Shown: positions 10,194-20,349 of the stretch, piece by piece
Layout of the letters: each line of letters opens with the position of its first letter
Position numbering within the stretch: position 1 is the stretch's first letter
NCBI GenBank assembly: GCA_043228905.1
Contig: JBHGNT010000010.1
Span: 6,696,001 to 6,760,000, forward strand
From: Azolla caroliniana
Lineage: Eukaryota; Polypodiophyta
Direction of reading: 5' to 3'
DNA: 64,000 bases
Made by a program: the position numbers and the translations under genes
The notes under the pieces: model-generated
Databases searched by the model: none
Told to the model about the DNA's origin: nothing
Seen by the model: the letters and a program-made list of their open reading frames with translations, nothing else

Positions 10194-10662
10194 TGTCATG
10201 ATAACACTCACATCATGCATGGAAAGGATCATGACACTCATATTATGACTCGAAAGGATTTGAACCCACGACCTTGTTGTACACACGTCAAATCCTTAAC
10301 CATTGTATTAATATTCTTATATGTATAGTCTCTAGAATATGAAATCTAATATCATAGGAATATTCTATATTACTCTACATTCTAGAATGACCTAGAATAT
10401 TCTAGAGTGTTCTATACCACTAGAACCTTCTAGAATACTCTAGAGATCTTCTAGATTACTCTACATTCTAGGATAACCTAGAATATTCTAGAATGTTCTC
10501 TATTACTTATAAATAGGGATCTACCACCCATCCCAAACCTAAATTGGTTCAACGCCATTTTGTAGCCTACTCTTTGTAATCCATTTTACGCTTCAATATA
10601 ATAATTCTCTTTCAATTATCTCTCTATCTCTTTTTCTCTCTTTCTCTCTCTCAGTCTTGACA
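10194..10662 (+). repeat. GyB 5' LTR
   Basis: TGTCATGATA...TCTTGACA. The first 110 bases contain an antisense tRNA-like module (B box on the minus strand 10267-10256, A box 10305-10291). A stretch rich in TTCTAGAA motifs follows, then TATA (TATAAATA, 10508-10515), the predicted start with AAATTGGTTCAA (10541-10552), and a CT-rich end. Confidence 0.95.
10395..10498 (+). promoter_or_regulatory. Heat-shock-element cluster in the GyB LTR
   Basis: GAATATTCTAGAATGTTC (10481-10498) is a perfect four-unit alternation of GAA and TTC at 5-base spacing, ending 9 bases before the TATA box. GAACCTTCTAGAA (10423-10435) is a perfect three-unit site and 10395-10412 is a four-unit site with one mismatch. Such arrays bind plant heat-shock factors; the heat-activated copia ONSEN works this way. 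Function here is inferred. Confidence 0.6.
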
Positions 10663-10676
10663 GTTTGAACCAATTT
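10663..10676 (+). promoter_or_regulatory. GyB self-priming primer site
   Basis: GTTTGAACCAATTT follows the LTR and lacks the TGG of tRNA-primed sites. TTGAACCAATTT (10665-10676) is a perfect 12-base complement of AAATTGGTTCAA at 10541-10552, which begins 34 bases after the TATA T, as in GyA. Confidence 0.75.
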
Positions 10677-10750
10677 TTTTCCTTTCATCTCTTCGTCTTC
10701 CACAAATCCTAACAAGTTCTCTGCTTCCTTCTCCTCTCCTCTCGTAAGCT

Positions 10751-11814
10751 ATGGAGTCCGTGAGCAAACAAGAATACATGCGTGTTCTTTCTAAGCTCGA
10801 CATGCTCACGAATAAATTTGTGGCATTAGAGCATGAGAATCAAAGGCTACTTGGAGATCTACAACACGTGAGCGCCGAAAAAGCTCAACAATATGAAGAG
10901 TTATCACAGCGGGTTCATCAACTCGAGGCGACTATATTGTCATTACGTGAGCAAGCGTCGAGGGCTCATAACTCCCCTAGAGAGCCAAAGATCAGCCTCC
11001 TTGCCAAGTTTGATGGTACGAGGTCTTTATTTCGAGGCTTTTTGAATCAAGTTCGTCTAGTTATTAAGCTATATCCCAATCAATATCCAACTGATGCTGC
11101 TCGTGTGGGATTAGTGGGAACTTTGCTATGCAGTACGGCGTTAGCATGGTTCGCACCACTTCTCGAGAAGAAATCACCATTACTGGAGGATTTCGAGGCA
11201 TTTGTTAAAGAGTTTCAAGCTAGTTTCGGAGACACTGACAACACTAGGACAGCGATAAACAAGATTCGAAGGCTCCGACAAGGAGATCGTCCCGCGTCGT
11301 CTTATGCAGCCGATTTCCGTCTCTTGGCATGCGATATCCCTTGGGATGAGGCAGCTTTAATGGATCAATTCCGCCAAGGTTTGAGAAATGATGTCAAAGA
11401 TCTTCTTCTTACTTTCCCTGAAGATCTGCAGTCACTTATAGAAGCCATTAGTCGAGCTGTGCGATGTGATAATCGCCTATTTGAGCGACGTTTTGAGCAC
11501 CAACAAATGTTACGCCGCCAACCTGAGCAGACTTACGCTGCCGTAGTCGCAACACCTCCACAAGTTTCTAGACCCATTACAAAGGATGGCCCAACTCCGA
11601 TGGAAATAGAGTCAACACAACATCGTGGGCCGTTATCAGATGCTGAGAAGCAACGACGTCGAGCGCATCGCCTTTGCCTGTATTGTGGCGGTCCAGGACA
11701 TATAGCTGTAAATTGTCCACATAAACCTAGGCGTCAAGTATACCAAGTAAGTGCCCATGCCATGAGAATAGATTCGATGTCTTGAGTCAATTAGAGGATG
11801 TGTTAAACGAGTAA
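10751..11814 (+). pseudogene. GyB gag, near-intact
   Basis: Starts MESVSKQEYMRVLSKLDML, with a coiled coil, a capsid-like block (FDGTRSLFRGFLNQVRLVI ... INKIRRLRQGDRPASSYA) and a CCHC knuckle (CLYCGGPGHIAVNC). The frame that starts at 10751 stops at 11783-11785, but the terminal block matching GyA (RFDVLSQLEDVLNE) is one frame away and ends at TAA 11812-11814. So a single-base indel lies at about 11730-11770, after the knuckle. Intact gag would be about 350 residues. Confidence 0.9.
11802..11814 (+). promoter_or_regulatory. Predicted -1 frameshift site of GyB (GTTAAAC)
   Basis: G TTA AAC GAG TAA in the gag frame, GTT AAA CGA GTA in the pol frame. The heptamer, its distance of one codon to the gag stop, and the -1 pol frame all match GyA. 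Confidence 0.65.
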
Positions 11815-14800
11815 GTCCAGCCAAAATAGGAGCCATTTGGCTGGACCATCCTAGCTATGTAGAGTTAGTTCCTAGTTGTGGTTCCATTTCATCAAATCAA
11901 GTGAGTCGAGTTTTTTCAGCACAAGTCGAGCTTACCACATCTACATGTCATCGAGTCCTAGCCTCTGCCCTTCTAGATTCTGGAGCCAACTCTTGTTTCA
12001 TGGATCGTGAATTTGCCTTGTCACAAAACATCCTCTTGAATAAGCTTCCTAGCCCAGTAGCCGTAGGAGTCATTGATGGACGTCCCATAGCATCAGGAGA
12101 TATAGTCGAGGAGTCCGAGCCAATTAGGATAGTTCTTGGCAATTTGGCAAGCATAATCTCTTTCAACATTATTCGTAGTCCGGAACACCCAATAGTTCTA
12201 GGTCTCCCCTGGTTTGAACTCCATAACCCGAAGATTGATTGGATGAAAAGAACAATTGCGGAGACCCGGGAAAAAAGCACAAACCCTGCATCCCTCTCTC
12301 CTACATGTGATAATAGATCCCGGGAGTTATCGCCCATCTCTTTACGACAGTTGCGGGAGGAAGGGGGGAACGAGGCCATGTTTGTCTTCGCAATAATAGA
12401 AACTCCATCATCCACTTCATGTGAGGCGGATATTAAACTACCAGAGAAATACAAGGAGTTTTCAAATGTCTTTGATAAGGTGAAGGCCAATACATTTCCG
12501 GAGCATCGGCCATACGACTGCCCTATTGACTTACAACCAGGGAAAGAACCTCCATGGGGCCCAATTTATAATCTCTCCCCTATAGAGCTAGAAACTTTGC
12601 GGGAATATATTGATGAGAATCTGGCAAATGGATTCATTCGGCATTCTAGATCCCCTGCTGGTGCACCTATCTTCTTCGTTAAGAAGAAGAATGGGACTCT
12701 TCGGTTGGTTGTGGATTATCGAGGGCTAAACAAAGTGACTATCCGGAGTAGATATGCTCTACCATTAATCCCGAATATTTTGGAACGTCTCAGTGGAGCA
12801 AAATATTTCACGAAGTTGGACCTTCGCAGAGCATATAATCTAGTTCAGATTCGCCCGGGGGATGAATGGAAGACAACTTTCCGCACCCGCTATGGACACT
12901 TTTAGTATACAGTGATGCCATTCGGTCTCATGAATGCACCTGCTGTTTTCCAACATATGGCGAACGATATTTTTCGAGATTTTCTTGATATCTTCACTAT
13001 AGTTTACCTAGATGATATTTTAATCTACTCAAAGACCCAAGAGGAGCATGATGAACATGTTCATCAGGTACTGCGTCGACTCCGAGAATATGGTCTCTAC
13101 GCAAAATTAGAAAAGTGTAGTTTCGGCCAGAATCAAGTGGAATTTTTGGGGTATGTTGTATCGTCAAATGGTATTGCTATGGACCCCATGACGGTACAAG
13201 CAATTTTAGAGTGGCAAACGCCCCTTTTAGTGCGTGATGTGCAATGTTTTCTCGGGTTTGCAAATTTTTATCGAAAATTTATTAAAGATTATTCCAAGGT
13301 TGTGCTTCCGCTTACTCAGCTCACACATAAAGATCGACCATTTATATGGAGTTCAGATGCAGCCCAGGCATTCGAAAGCTTAAAATGAGCATTTACAACT
13401 GCACCTATCTTAGCACATGTCGACCCAACAAAACGCTTCATCCTCGAAGCCGATGCATCCGATTTTGCATTAGGGAGTGTCCTCTCGCAAACTGGAGATG
13501 ATGGACAACTACACCCTATCGCCTTTCATTCACAAAAGTTTGAAGCTGTAGAGATCAACTACGAGATCCATGACAAAGAGCTTCTTGTAATCGTGGATTC
13601 GTTTCAACAATGGCGACATTTCCTAGAAGGTTCTTCTCAGCAAATCATTGTCTACAATGATCATAAGAACTTGACTTATTTCCAAAATGCTCGAGTCTTG
13701 AGTCGGCGACAATCCCGGTGGGCGCAATTTTTGACTCACTTTGATTTTATCATCATATATCGCCATGGGATGCAGCAAGGCAAAGCAGATGCTCTTTCTT
13801 GGCGCTCTTATATGGAACTTCGTCTAGGGGAACCTGCATTTGAGCATCAAAAACAAATCCTTTTGGGTCCTAATTGATTACGATTAATGGTAGTTAACGC
13901 CATAACAACTCTTGAAAATTCCACTCTTCTTGATTCCATTCGAGATCATATGGCCACTGATGATTTCGCCAAGGATGTTTTGGATCATATCGTCCCGGAT
14001 CGTGCTTCTTGCTCACGGTCGAAAAATCCTCGTAATGACTATTGTCAGTTCTATTGGCATGGTGGTTTTCTATTTCGACAATATTTATTGTATGTTCCTG
14101 ATGGTCCCCCACGGCTACAAGTTTTGCAACATTGCCATGACTCACCAATGGCTGGTCATTTTGGAGTTCACAAGACTCTAGAATTAATTTCTCAACGCTA
14201 TTGGTGGCCTCGCCTTCGTCATTTTGTTGAGGAGTATGTTCGGAGTTGTGATATATGTTGTCAATCAAAGAATCCTCGTCACCGACCCTATGGCTTACTA
14301 CAACCACTTCCCATTCCGGAAACTCCTTGGAAGTGTATATCCTTGGACTTCATTACTGATCTCCCAGTTTCAAAAGGTTTTGATGCAATTCTCATAGTGG
14401 TTGATTGATTTACCAAAATGGCACATTTCATGCCATGTACAAAGTCGATTACTAGTCAAGAGGCGGCTGATCTCGTTATGCGGGAGGTATTTAAGCATCA
14501 TGGTTTGCCGGATGATATTATTAGTGATCGTGGTCCACAATTCATCTCAAAGTTTTGGAAGCACTTGTTCAAACTTCTCCACATTTCAGTTAAGCTTTCT
14601 TCGGGCTATCATCCTGAAACAAATGGCCAAACAGAGCATACCAACCAGACATTGGAACAATATCTTCGTTGTTTCATCAACTATCAACAAGATGCTTGGG
14701 TTGCTTTTTTGCACTTGGCGGAATTTGCTTACAACAACTCAACCCATTCTTCTACAGGATATTCCCCATTTTTCGCAAATACGGGCTGTCATCCTCGGTG

Positions 14801-15452
14801 GACAATGAATGCGCATCCAAAAGTTCCTACCAACCCTGCTGCCAAGGATCTTCTTAGTCGTCTCCAAGAAATTCAAGCTAACATTCTCCACAATTTGCAC
14901 AATGCTCAATTTACACACAAGAGGCTTGCCGATCGTCATCATCTAGACTCCTCAAAAAAGTTCCGCATTGGGGATCATGTATGGCTTCTCCAACACAACA
15001 TCAAGACCACTCGACCTTGCAGTAAATTGGATTACCAACGTTTTGGCCCTTACATGATCACTGGTAATATAAGTGATGTTGCATTTCATCTTGCCCTCCC
15101 TCCGCACATTCATCTTCATCCGGTGTTTCATGTATCCCTTTTGGAACCTTATACTACAAGTTCAATTTTGGGCCGACTTACGACACCCCCACCACCTGTC
15201 GAGTTCTTGGATGAGCTTGAATTTGAAGTTGCTGCCGTTCTCGATTCTAAAATCGTGCGCAACAAGTTGTATTACTTAGTCGATTGGCTAGGTTATACCC
15301 CCAATGATCGAACTTGGGAACCTGCCGCAAATCTTTCCAATGCTGCAGAACTCGTCAATGCATTTCATCGCCAATATCCTTGTAAACCAGGTCCTAATAC
15401 AAACCCTACGACCCGTGAGACGTGTCGTCGAAGAAGGGGGATAGTGTCATGA
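11802..15452 (+). pseudogene. GyB pol: protease, RT, RNase H, integrase, chromodomain; four nonsense codons
   Basis: One uninterrupted frame of about 1,215 codons except for TAG at 12903 (GHF-stop-YTV, where GyA has Glu) and TGA at 13386, 13875 and 14406, each best explained by CGA to TGA. Domains: protease (ALLDSGANSCFMDREFA), RT ([11 protein letters not shown]), RNase H (FILEADASDFALGS), integrase finger (HDSPMAGHFG ... CDICCQSK), DDE core (SLDFITDLPVSKG, SDRGPQFISKFW, GYHPETNGQTEHTN) and a C-terminal chromodomain (KLYYLVDWLGYTPNDRTWEP). The frame passes through the polypurine tract and ends at a TGA inside the LTR start (TGTCATGA, stop 15450-15452). Confidence 0.92.
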
Positions 15453-15913
15453 TGACACTCACATCATGCATCGAAAGGATCATGCAACTCACATTATGAC
15501 TCGAAAGGATTTGAACCCACGACCTTGTTGTACACATGTCAAATCCTTAACCATTGTATTAATATTCTTATATGTATAGTCTCTAGAATATGAAATCTAA
15601 TATCATAGGAATATTCTATATTACTCTACATTCTAGAATGACCTAGAATATTCTAGAGTGTTCTATACCACTAGAACCTTCTAGAATACTCTAGAGATCT
15701 TCTAGATTACTCTACATTCTAGGATAACCTAGAATATTCTAGAATGTTCTCTATTACTTATAAATAGGGATCTACCACCCATCCCAAACCTAAATTGGTT
15801 CAACGCCATTTTGTAGCCTACTCTTTGTAATCCATTTTACGCTTCAATATAATAATTCTCTTTCAATTATCTCTCTATCCCTTTTTCTCTCTTTCTCTCT
15901 CTCAGTCTTGACA
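15445..15913 (+). repeat. GyB 3' LTR
   Basis: 469 bp; polypurine tract AAGAAGGGGGATAG directly upstream. The heat-shock-element cluster and TATA are identical to the 5' copy. The antisense tRNA-like module has B box 15507-15518 and A box 15542-15556. Confidence 0.95.
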
Positions 15914-18900
15914 GTACGTTGACTCCGGCACATCGAACCACATGACGAGCCACGGGGAGTGGTTCTCCTTTTTGGAGAAGCCAGATCAACCGGGAGTTGT
16001 CGAAACCGGAGACGACACTCCCCACTCAATCGTGCACGTCGGAGAAGTCCCTTTGAGCCACATTGCACAGAGGAGGAAGCTGATGAATGTATTACATGTT
16101 CCTACGATCAAGAAGAACCTGGTGTCGGTCGGACAAATCATCAACCAGGGGATGCAGGTGCGGTTTACGCACCTCGGGTGCTTCATTGAGGATGAGGGCG
16201 AAGTTATTGCGCAAGGGCGCAGAGATGGGAGGATGTTTATCCTCAATACCAATGATGTCGGCACCGCATTGTTCGCCAAAGGACAGAAGGTCAAGTCGGA
16301 TATCGACCTGTGGCACAAGCGCATTGGCCACGTCAACTACCGGAGGCCTCAAGACCTGCAAACGGAACAAGTCGTTTTCGGTTTGCCAAAGTTTAGCGGC
16401 CGGAGAGCCTAGATTTGTGAAGCTTGCCAACTCGGGAAGCAACACCGGCTTCCATTCCCCACTGAAAGAAATCGAAACCGTAACAAGCTCGATCTTGTCC
16501 ATTCGGATGTGTGGGGACCGGCACAAAATGTTAGCATTGGCGGGAGTCGATATTTCGTCTCCTTCATCGACGACTACACGCGGCATACGTGGATCTACCT
16601 CATTGAGCAGAAGAGCGAAGTCTTTGAGTGTTTCCGGAGCCTCCAGAAGATGGTGGAACGGGAATCCGAGAGGAAGATCAAATGCCTACGGTCGGATGGC
16701 GGAAAAGAGTACTTTTCCGGCCAATTCAACAGCTATCTGCAACAAAAAGGAATTCGGCGAGAATTCAGCTGCAGATACACACCGCAACAGAACGGTGTGG
16801 CCGAAAGGAAGAATCGGTCGCTGATTGAAGCGGCTAGGGCAATGCTAGAGGAAAAGAGCATGCCCAAGTTCTACTGGGTGGAGGCGGTCCAAACGGCCGT
16901 TTACATTCAGAACCGGATCGGGGACAAGGTGTCAGATCACGAGCTGTATTTCGGGCACAAGCCGAATTTGAGACACCTTCGGAAATTCGGCAGCATAGCC
17001 TATGTACATGTGCCGGATGAGAAGCGGAGAAAGCTGGATACAAAATCGGAAAACTGCATCCTAGTCGGCTATGCTCAAGAGCAAAAGGGGTATAAGTGTT
17101 ATAACCCCCGGATAAAGCAGGTTCAAGTTAGCCGAGATGGCGAGTTTGATGAATCGGCATCGTGGTATTCCTTTCCGACTCCGACTTCCGATCCCGACCC
17201 GATGTCGGAGGATGGGGCTAGTGAGCCCAAACCGGCCCAAGTAGAGAAAGATGAAGTCGGGACTCAAGATGAGAGTCCGGAATCGTTCCGGTTAAGCGGA
17301 CCGAATGAGAGACTGGATCAGTCCAACTAGTTGGATGATGAGACGGCGAGTAGTGGAGACTCTGTCGTGCTCTCCCCGCGCAAGGAACCGAGGAGACGGT
17401 TCAGACGCAAAGAGAAAGGGAAGCAGAAGATGCCGGAATTCGAGACCGACAATGATGAGTCGGATCGGTGCGTATCTGATTTCGACAAGGACATAGGCAG
17501 ATCTTCGGGAACGAAGACCGAACCGGCCAAGAAGGGTCTCATACAGGGTAACAGTGAGTTACACCGGTCCACCCGCCAGAAGGATCCCGTTAAACGGTAC
17601 GGGTATAATGAGTACATGGCGCATCATTATGCGTACATGACCAAGGTCGCGGAAGTGCGTGAGCCGGAGAGCTACGCAGAAGTGGCAAAGGACGCAAATT
17701 GGCATGCCGTTATGGAGGATGAAATGCGGGCACTGGATGCCAACGGAACTTGGGACCTGGTTGACCCTCCCCATCACTGTAAACCAATCGGATGCAAGTG
17801 GGTGTACAAGGTAAAGTACAATGCCGACGATACAGTTAACCGGTACAAGGCCTGGTTAGAGGCGAAGGGATATGCGTAGACCCACAGAATCGACTACGAC
17901 GAGACCTTCACCCCTGTAGCGAAGATGACGACGGTTCGTGTGGTACTGGCGGTTGCTGCGGCAAGGGGGTGGCATCTTCATCAGATGGATGTGAAGAATG
18001 CCTTCATTCAAGGAGATCTTGAAGAAGAAGTCTTTATGACTCAGCCCGCCGGATTTCAGTCGGAGATGAACAAGTCGACGGTATGCCGGCTGAGGAAGTC
18101 ATTGTATGGCTTGAAGCAAGCCCCCCGTGCTTGGAATGCTAAGATCACGCACCAGTTGCGAAAGATGGGGTTTGTTGCCTCTAAGTCAGACTCTTCCCTG
18201 TTCATCCGTCAAGGCTCAAACGGTCCGATGTGTATCTTACTCTATGTTGATGATTTAGTCATCACCGGCAACGGTCTTCTGGAAATCAACCGTGTCAAGT
18301 CCCAATTGTCGGACGCATTCGATATGAAGGACTTGGGGGACCTTCATTATTTTTTGGGGATCGAGGTGATCCGCACCCCCGACGGCATATTGCTTTCTCA
18401 ACGCCATTATGTGTTGAATATGCTGTACAAGTTCGGCATGACGGAATGCCGACCTGTCTCCACACCCTTGGACCGGAATCAGAAGATCCGCCCCAACTCC
18501 GGACCTGCCTGCGATGAGAAACGGTTCCGACAAATAGTCGGAAGCCTGATCTACTTGACCATCACCCGACCCGACATTAGCAATCCGGTCGGAGTGGTAA
18601 GCCAATTCATGCAGAAGCCGACCGTGGAGCACCTGCAATGCGCGCAACGAATACTGAGGTATGTAAGCGGCACTAAGGATCGGGGGCTCTTATACCGGCA
18701 AGGTATAACCGAAGAGCTTGTCGGCTACACGGATGCCGACTGGGCTGGCGATGCAATGGATCGTCACTCAACTTCCACCTTTATGTTTTCTCTTGGGAGC
18801 ATGACTGTTGCGTGGAGCAGCAAAAAGCAGCCAACAGTGGCTCTATCCAGCACTGAGGCTGAATACCGGGGCGCGACCATTGCCACCTGCGAAGCCATTT

Positions 18901-19931
18901 GGCTTCGGCGACTACTGCAAGACCTGCGGATCGAGGTACCGACCCTGATCCTGATCTACTGCGATAACCTCAGCAACATGTAGCTGGCCAAGAACCCTAT
19001 GTTCCATGCTCACACAAACCACATAGAAGTGCATTATCACTTCGTGCGTGAGCGGGTCCTGAGCGGTGAAGTTGAACTACGGTATGTTCACACGGATCGG
19101 AAAGTTGCCGACATCTTCACCAAGCCGCTCGGGTCGAACAAGTTGCAACACTTTACCGAAATGTTTGGTGTTCAGCATCTCGACGTGCCACACTTGAAGG
19201 GGAGACGCAAGGGCAAAGACACTACCGAAATGGGCAAAGGCAAAAAAACTGTTGAACCCATAGGCAAGAGAAGAACCGGTAGAGGTGGAGACAAGAAGAA
19301 AAATGAAGCCGAGTCGACGAAGGAAGTTGGCACATCCGAACAGGTCAGAGTTAGCGGCTGTGAAGAAGGAGTGTACACTCAGGAAGAGAAGTGCATGCTA
19401 TGCGGAGGTCATCACGATCGTAATGGCCATGATGCGGAGTTGAATGAAGAATTCGACTTCGGTGAACCGGCTGAAGAAGCCAAGGGAAGCACAGAGAAGG
19501 CCAAGACCCGGACGTGGTCTGATGTGGTGACAGGCCTGCAGCCGAAAATCAAATCAGAGGATACCGATTCGGACAAGAGCTGGAACGAGTCGGAGACAAC
19601 CGATTCGGATCAACAGATGGATCCGGATGAGTCGGATCAACGAGAGGCCAAGGAGACACGGACGCAGCGGAAGTCGATGCCATCGCGGAGGAACCGACGG
19701 ATCGGCAAGCGTCGGAGTCATAGCAGCGAAGCAGCTGAGATGGGCCTATTGAGGAGACATGCCGAAGGTCGAGGCGCACAGAACCAAAGGGGTCGTGGCA
19801 AACAGGACCGGACCGGACAAGGAGCGCGAGCAAGGTGAAGCGACGCCAGGAGAAGTCGGTTGGGAGAACCGGCCGCCACAGAGGTTCACACTACGACCCT
19901 ACCTCAGGTTGAGCTTGAGGGGGAGTGTTGA
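15914..19931 (+). pseudogene. C2 pol: protease, integrase, RT, RNase H and C-terminal extension
   Basis: A single frame, copia order. Protease DSGTSNHMTSH; GAG-pre-integrase block WHKRIGHVNYRR with CEACQLGKQHRLPF; DDE core (HSDVWGPAQNVS, FIDDYTRHTWIY, SDGGKEYFSGQF, TPQQNGVAERKNR); linker; RT from WDLVDPP through LHQMDVKNAFIQG to LLYVDDLVITG; RNase H with GYTDADWAGD and SSTEAEYRG, ending KVADIFTKPL. The frame is broken only by TAG at 16410, 17328, 17877 and 18981, all at Gln positions of sister copies, plus a TGA at 19836. After RNase H the frame continues about 240 codons to a TGA made by the LTR start (19929-19931). Autonomy is lost in this copy. Confidence 0.93.
19206..19931 (+). other. C2 C-terminal extension beyond RNase H
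   Basis: Highly charged region with no domain I recognise. Features in order: Lys/Glu-rich start; CMLCGGHHDRNGH near 19393-19432, which could bind zinc and is absent from the sister copies; KTRTWSDVV; an acidic Ser/Asp/Glu stretch; a basic RRNRRIGKRRSHS block of nuclear-localisation type; GMGLLRR-like and RGRG-like basic tail; and PQVELEGEC encoded by the polypurine tract plus the first bases of the LTR. Homologous extensions occur in C3, C4 and C5. A chaperone, nuclear-import or nucleic-acid-binding role would fit but is inference. Confidence 0.7.
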
Positions 19932-20349
19932 GCGGCAAGCTCAACCGGAGCCGGATCGGCTGAATAGGCATGAGCCGGTAAGCGAGATGAATGGGTATGC
20001 CGGTGAGCAACCGAGCTGGTAAGCAGTAAGGACCGGTGAGCTGGGGAGCTGGTATGCCGCATCCAATCCGCAACCGGAAGCCTAGTATAGGTTAGACTAC
20101 TAGGCAGTGATAGTCTCGTAGTTAGTGTCAGACGCTCGTGTGAGCATTCAAGTACACCGTACTTCTTACAGTCCCGTGTGGACTTGTATAAATAGCGGTG
20201 ATGAGCGCGTTGTAGATACAGAGCACAGAGTATTAATATAATCTTGAAAAATAGTGTGTTTTGCTCTCTCACTCTCTGTCTCTCCCGCGTACTCTCTCTC
20301 TCTCTCTTTGTATTGTTCTTTCTAACGCTTCTGCAAGCAATCTTTTACA
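19926..20349 (+). repeat. 3' LTR of C2
   Basis: TGTTGAGCGG...TTTTACA, 424 bp, followed by TSD CCACC (20350-20354). GCTTGAGGGGGAG upstream is the polypurine tract. U3 carries two dyads, GCTCGTGTGAGC (20134-20145) and AAGTACACCGTACTT (20150-20164), before the TATA box. Confidence 0.94.

Larger units (their letters stand above)
10194..15913 (+). mobile_element. GyB: chromodomain-type Ty3/gypsy element
   Basis: 5.72 kb, TSD GTACG (10189-10193 and 15914-15918), inserted between EVWYV and DSG of the C2 protease. Both LTRs are 469 bp and differ at about seven positions by eye, so the insertion is recent. Protein sequence and layout match GyA but the LTR sequence is largely different, so it is a sister family. 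Pol is a single reading frame apart from four nonsense codons. Confidence 0.95.

Noticed and set aside
13894-14307. 137-codon minus-strand frame opposite GyB integrase
   Set aside because: A shadow of the plus-strand pol frame; composition and position show no independent signal.
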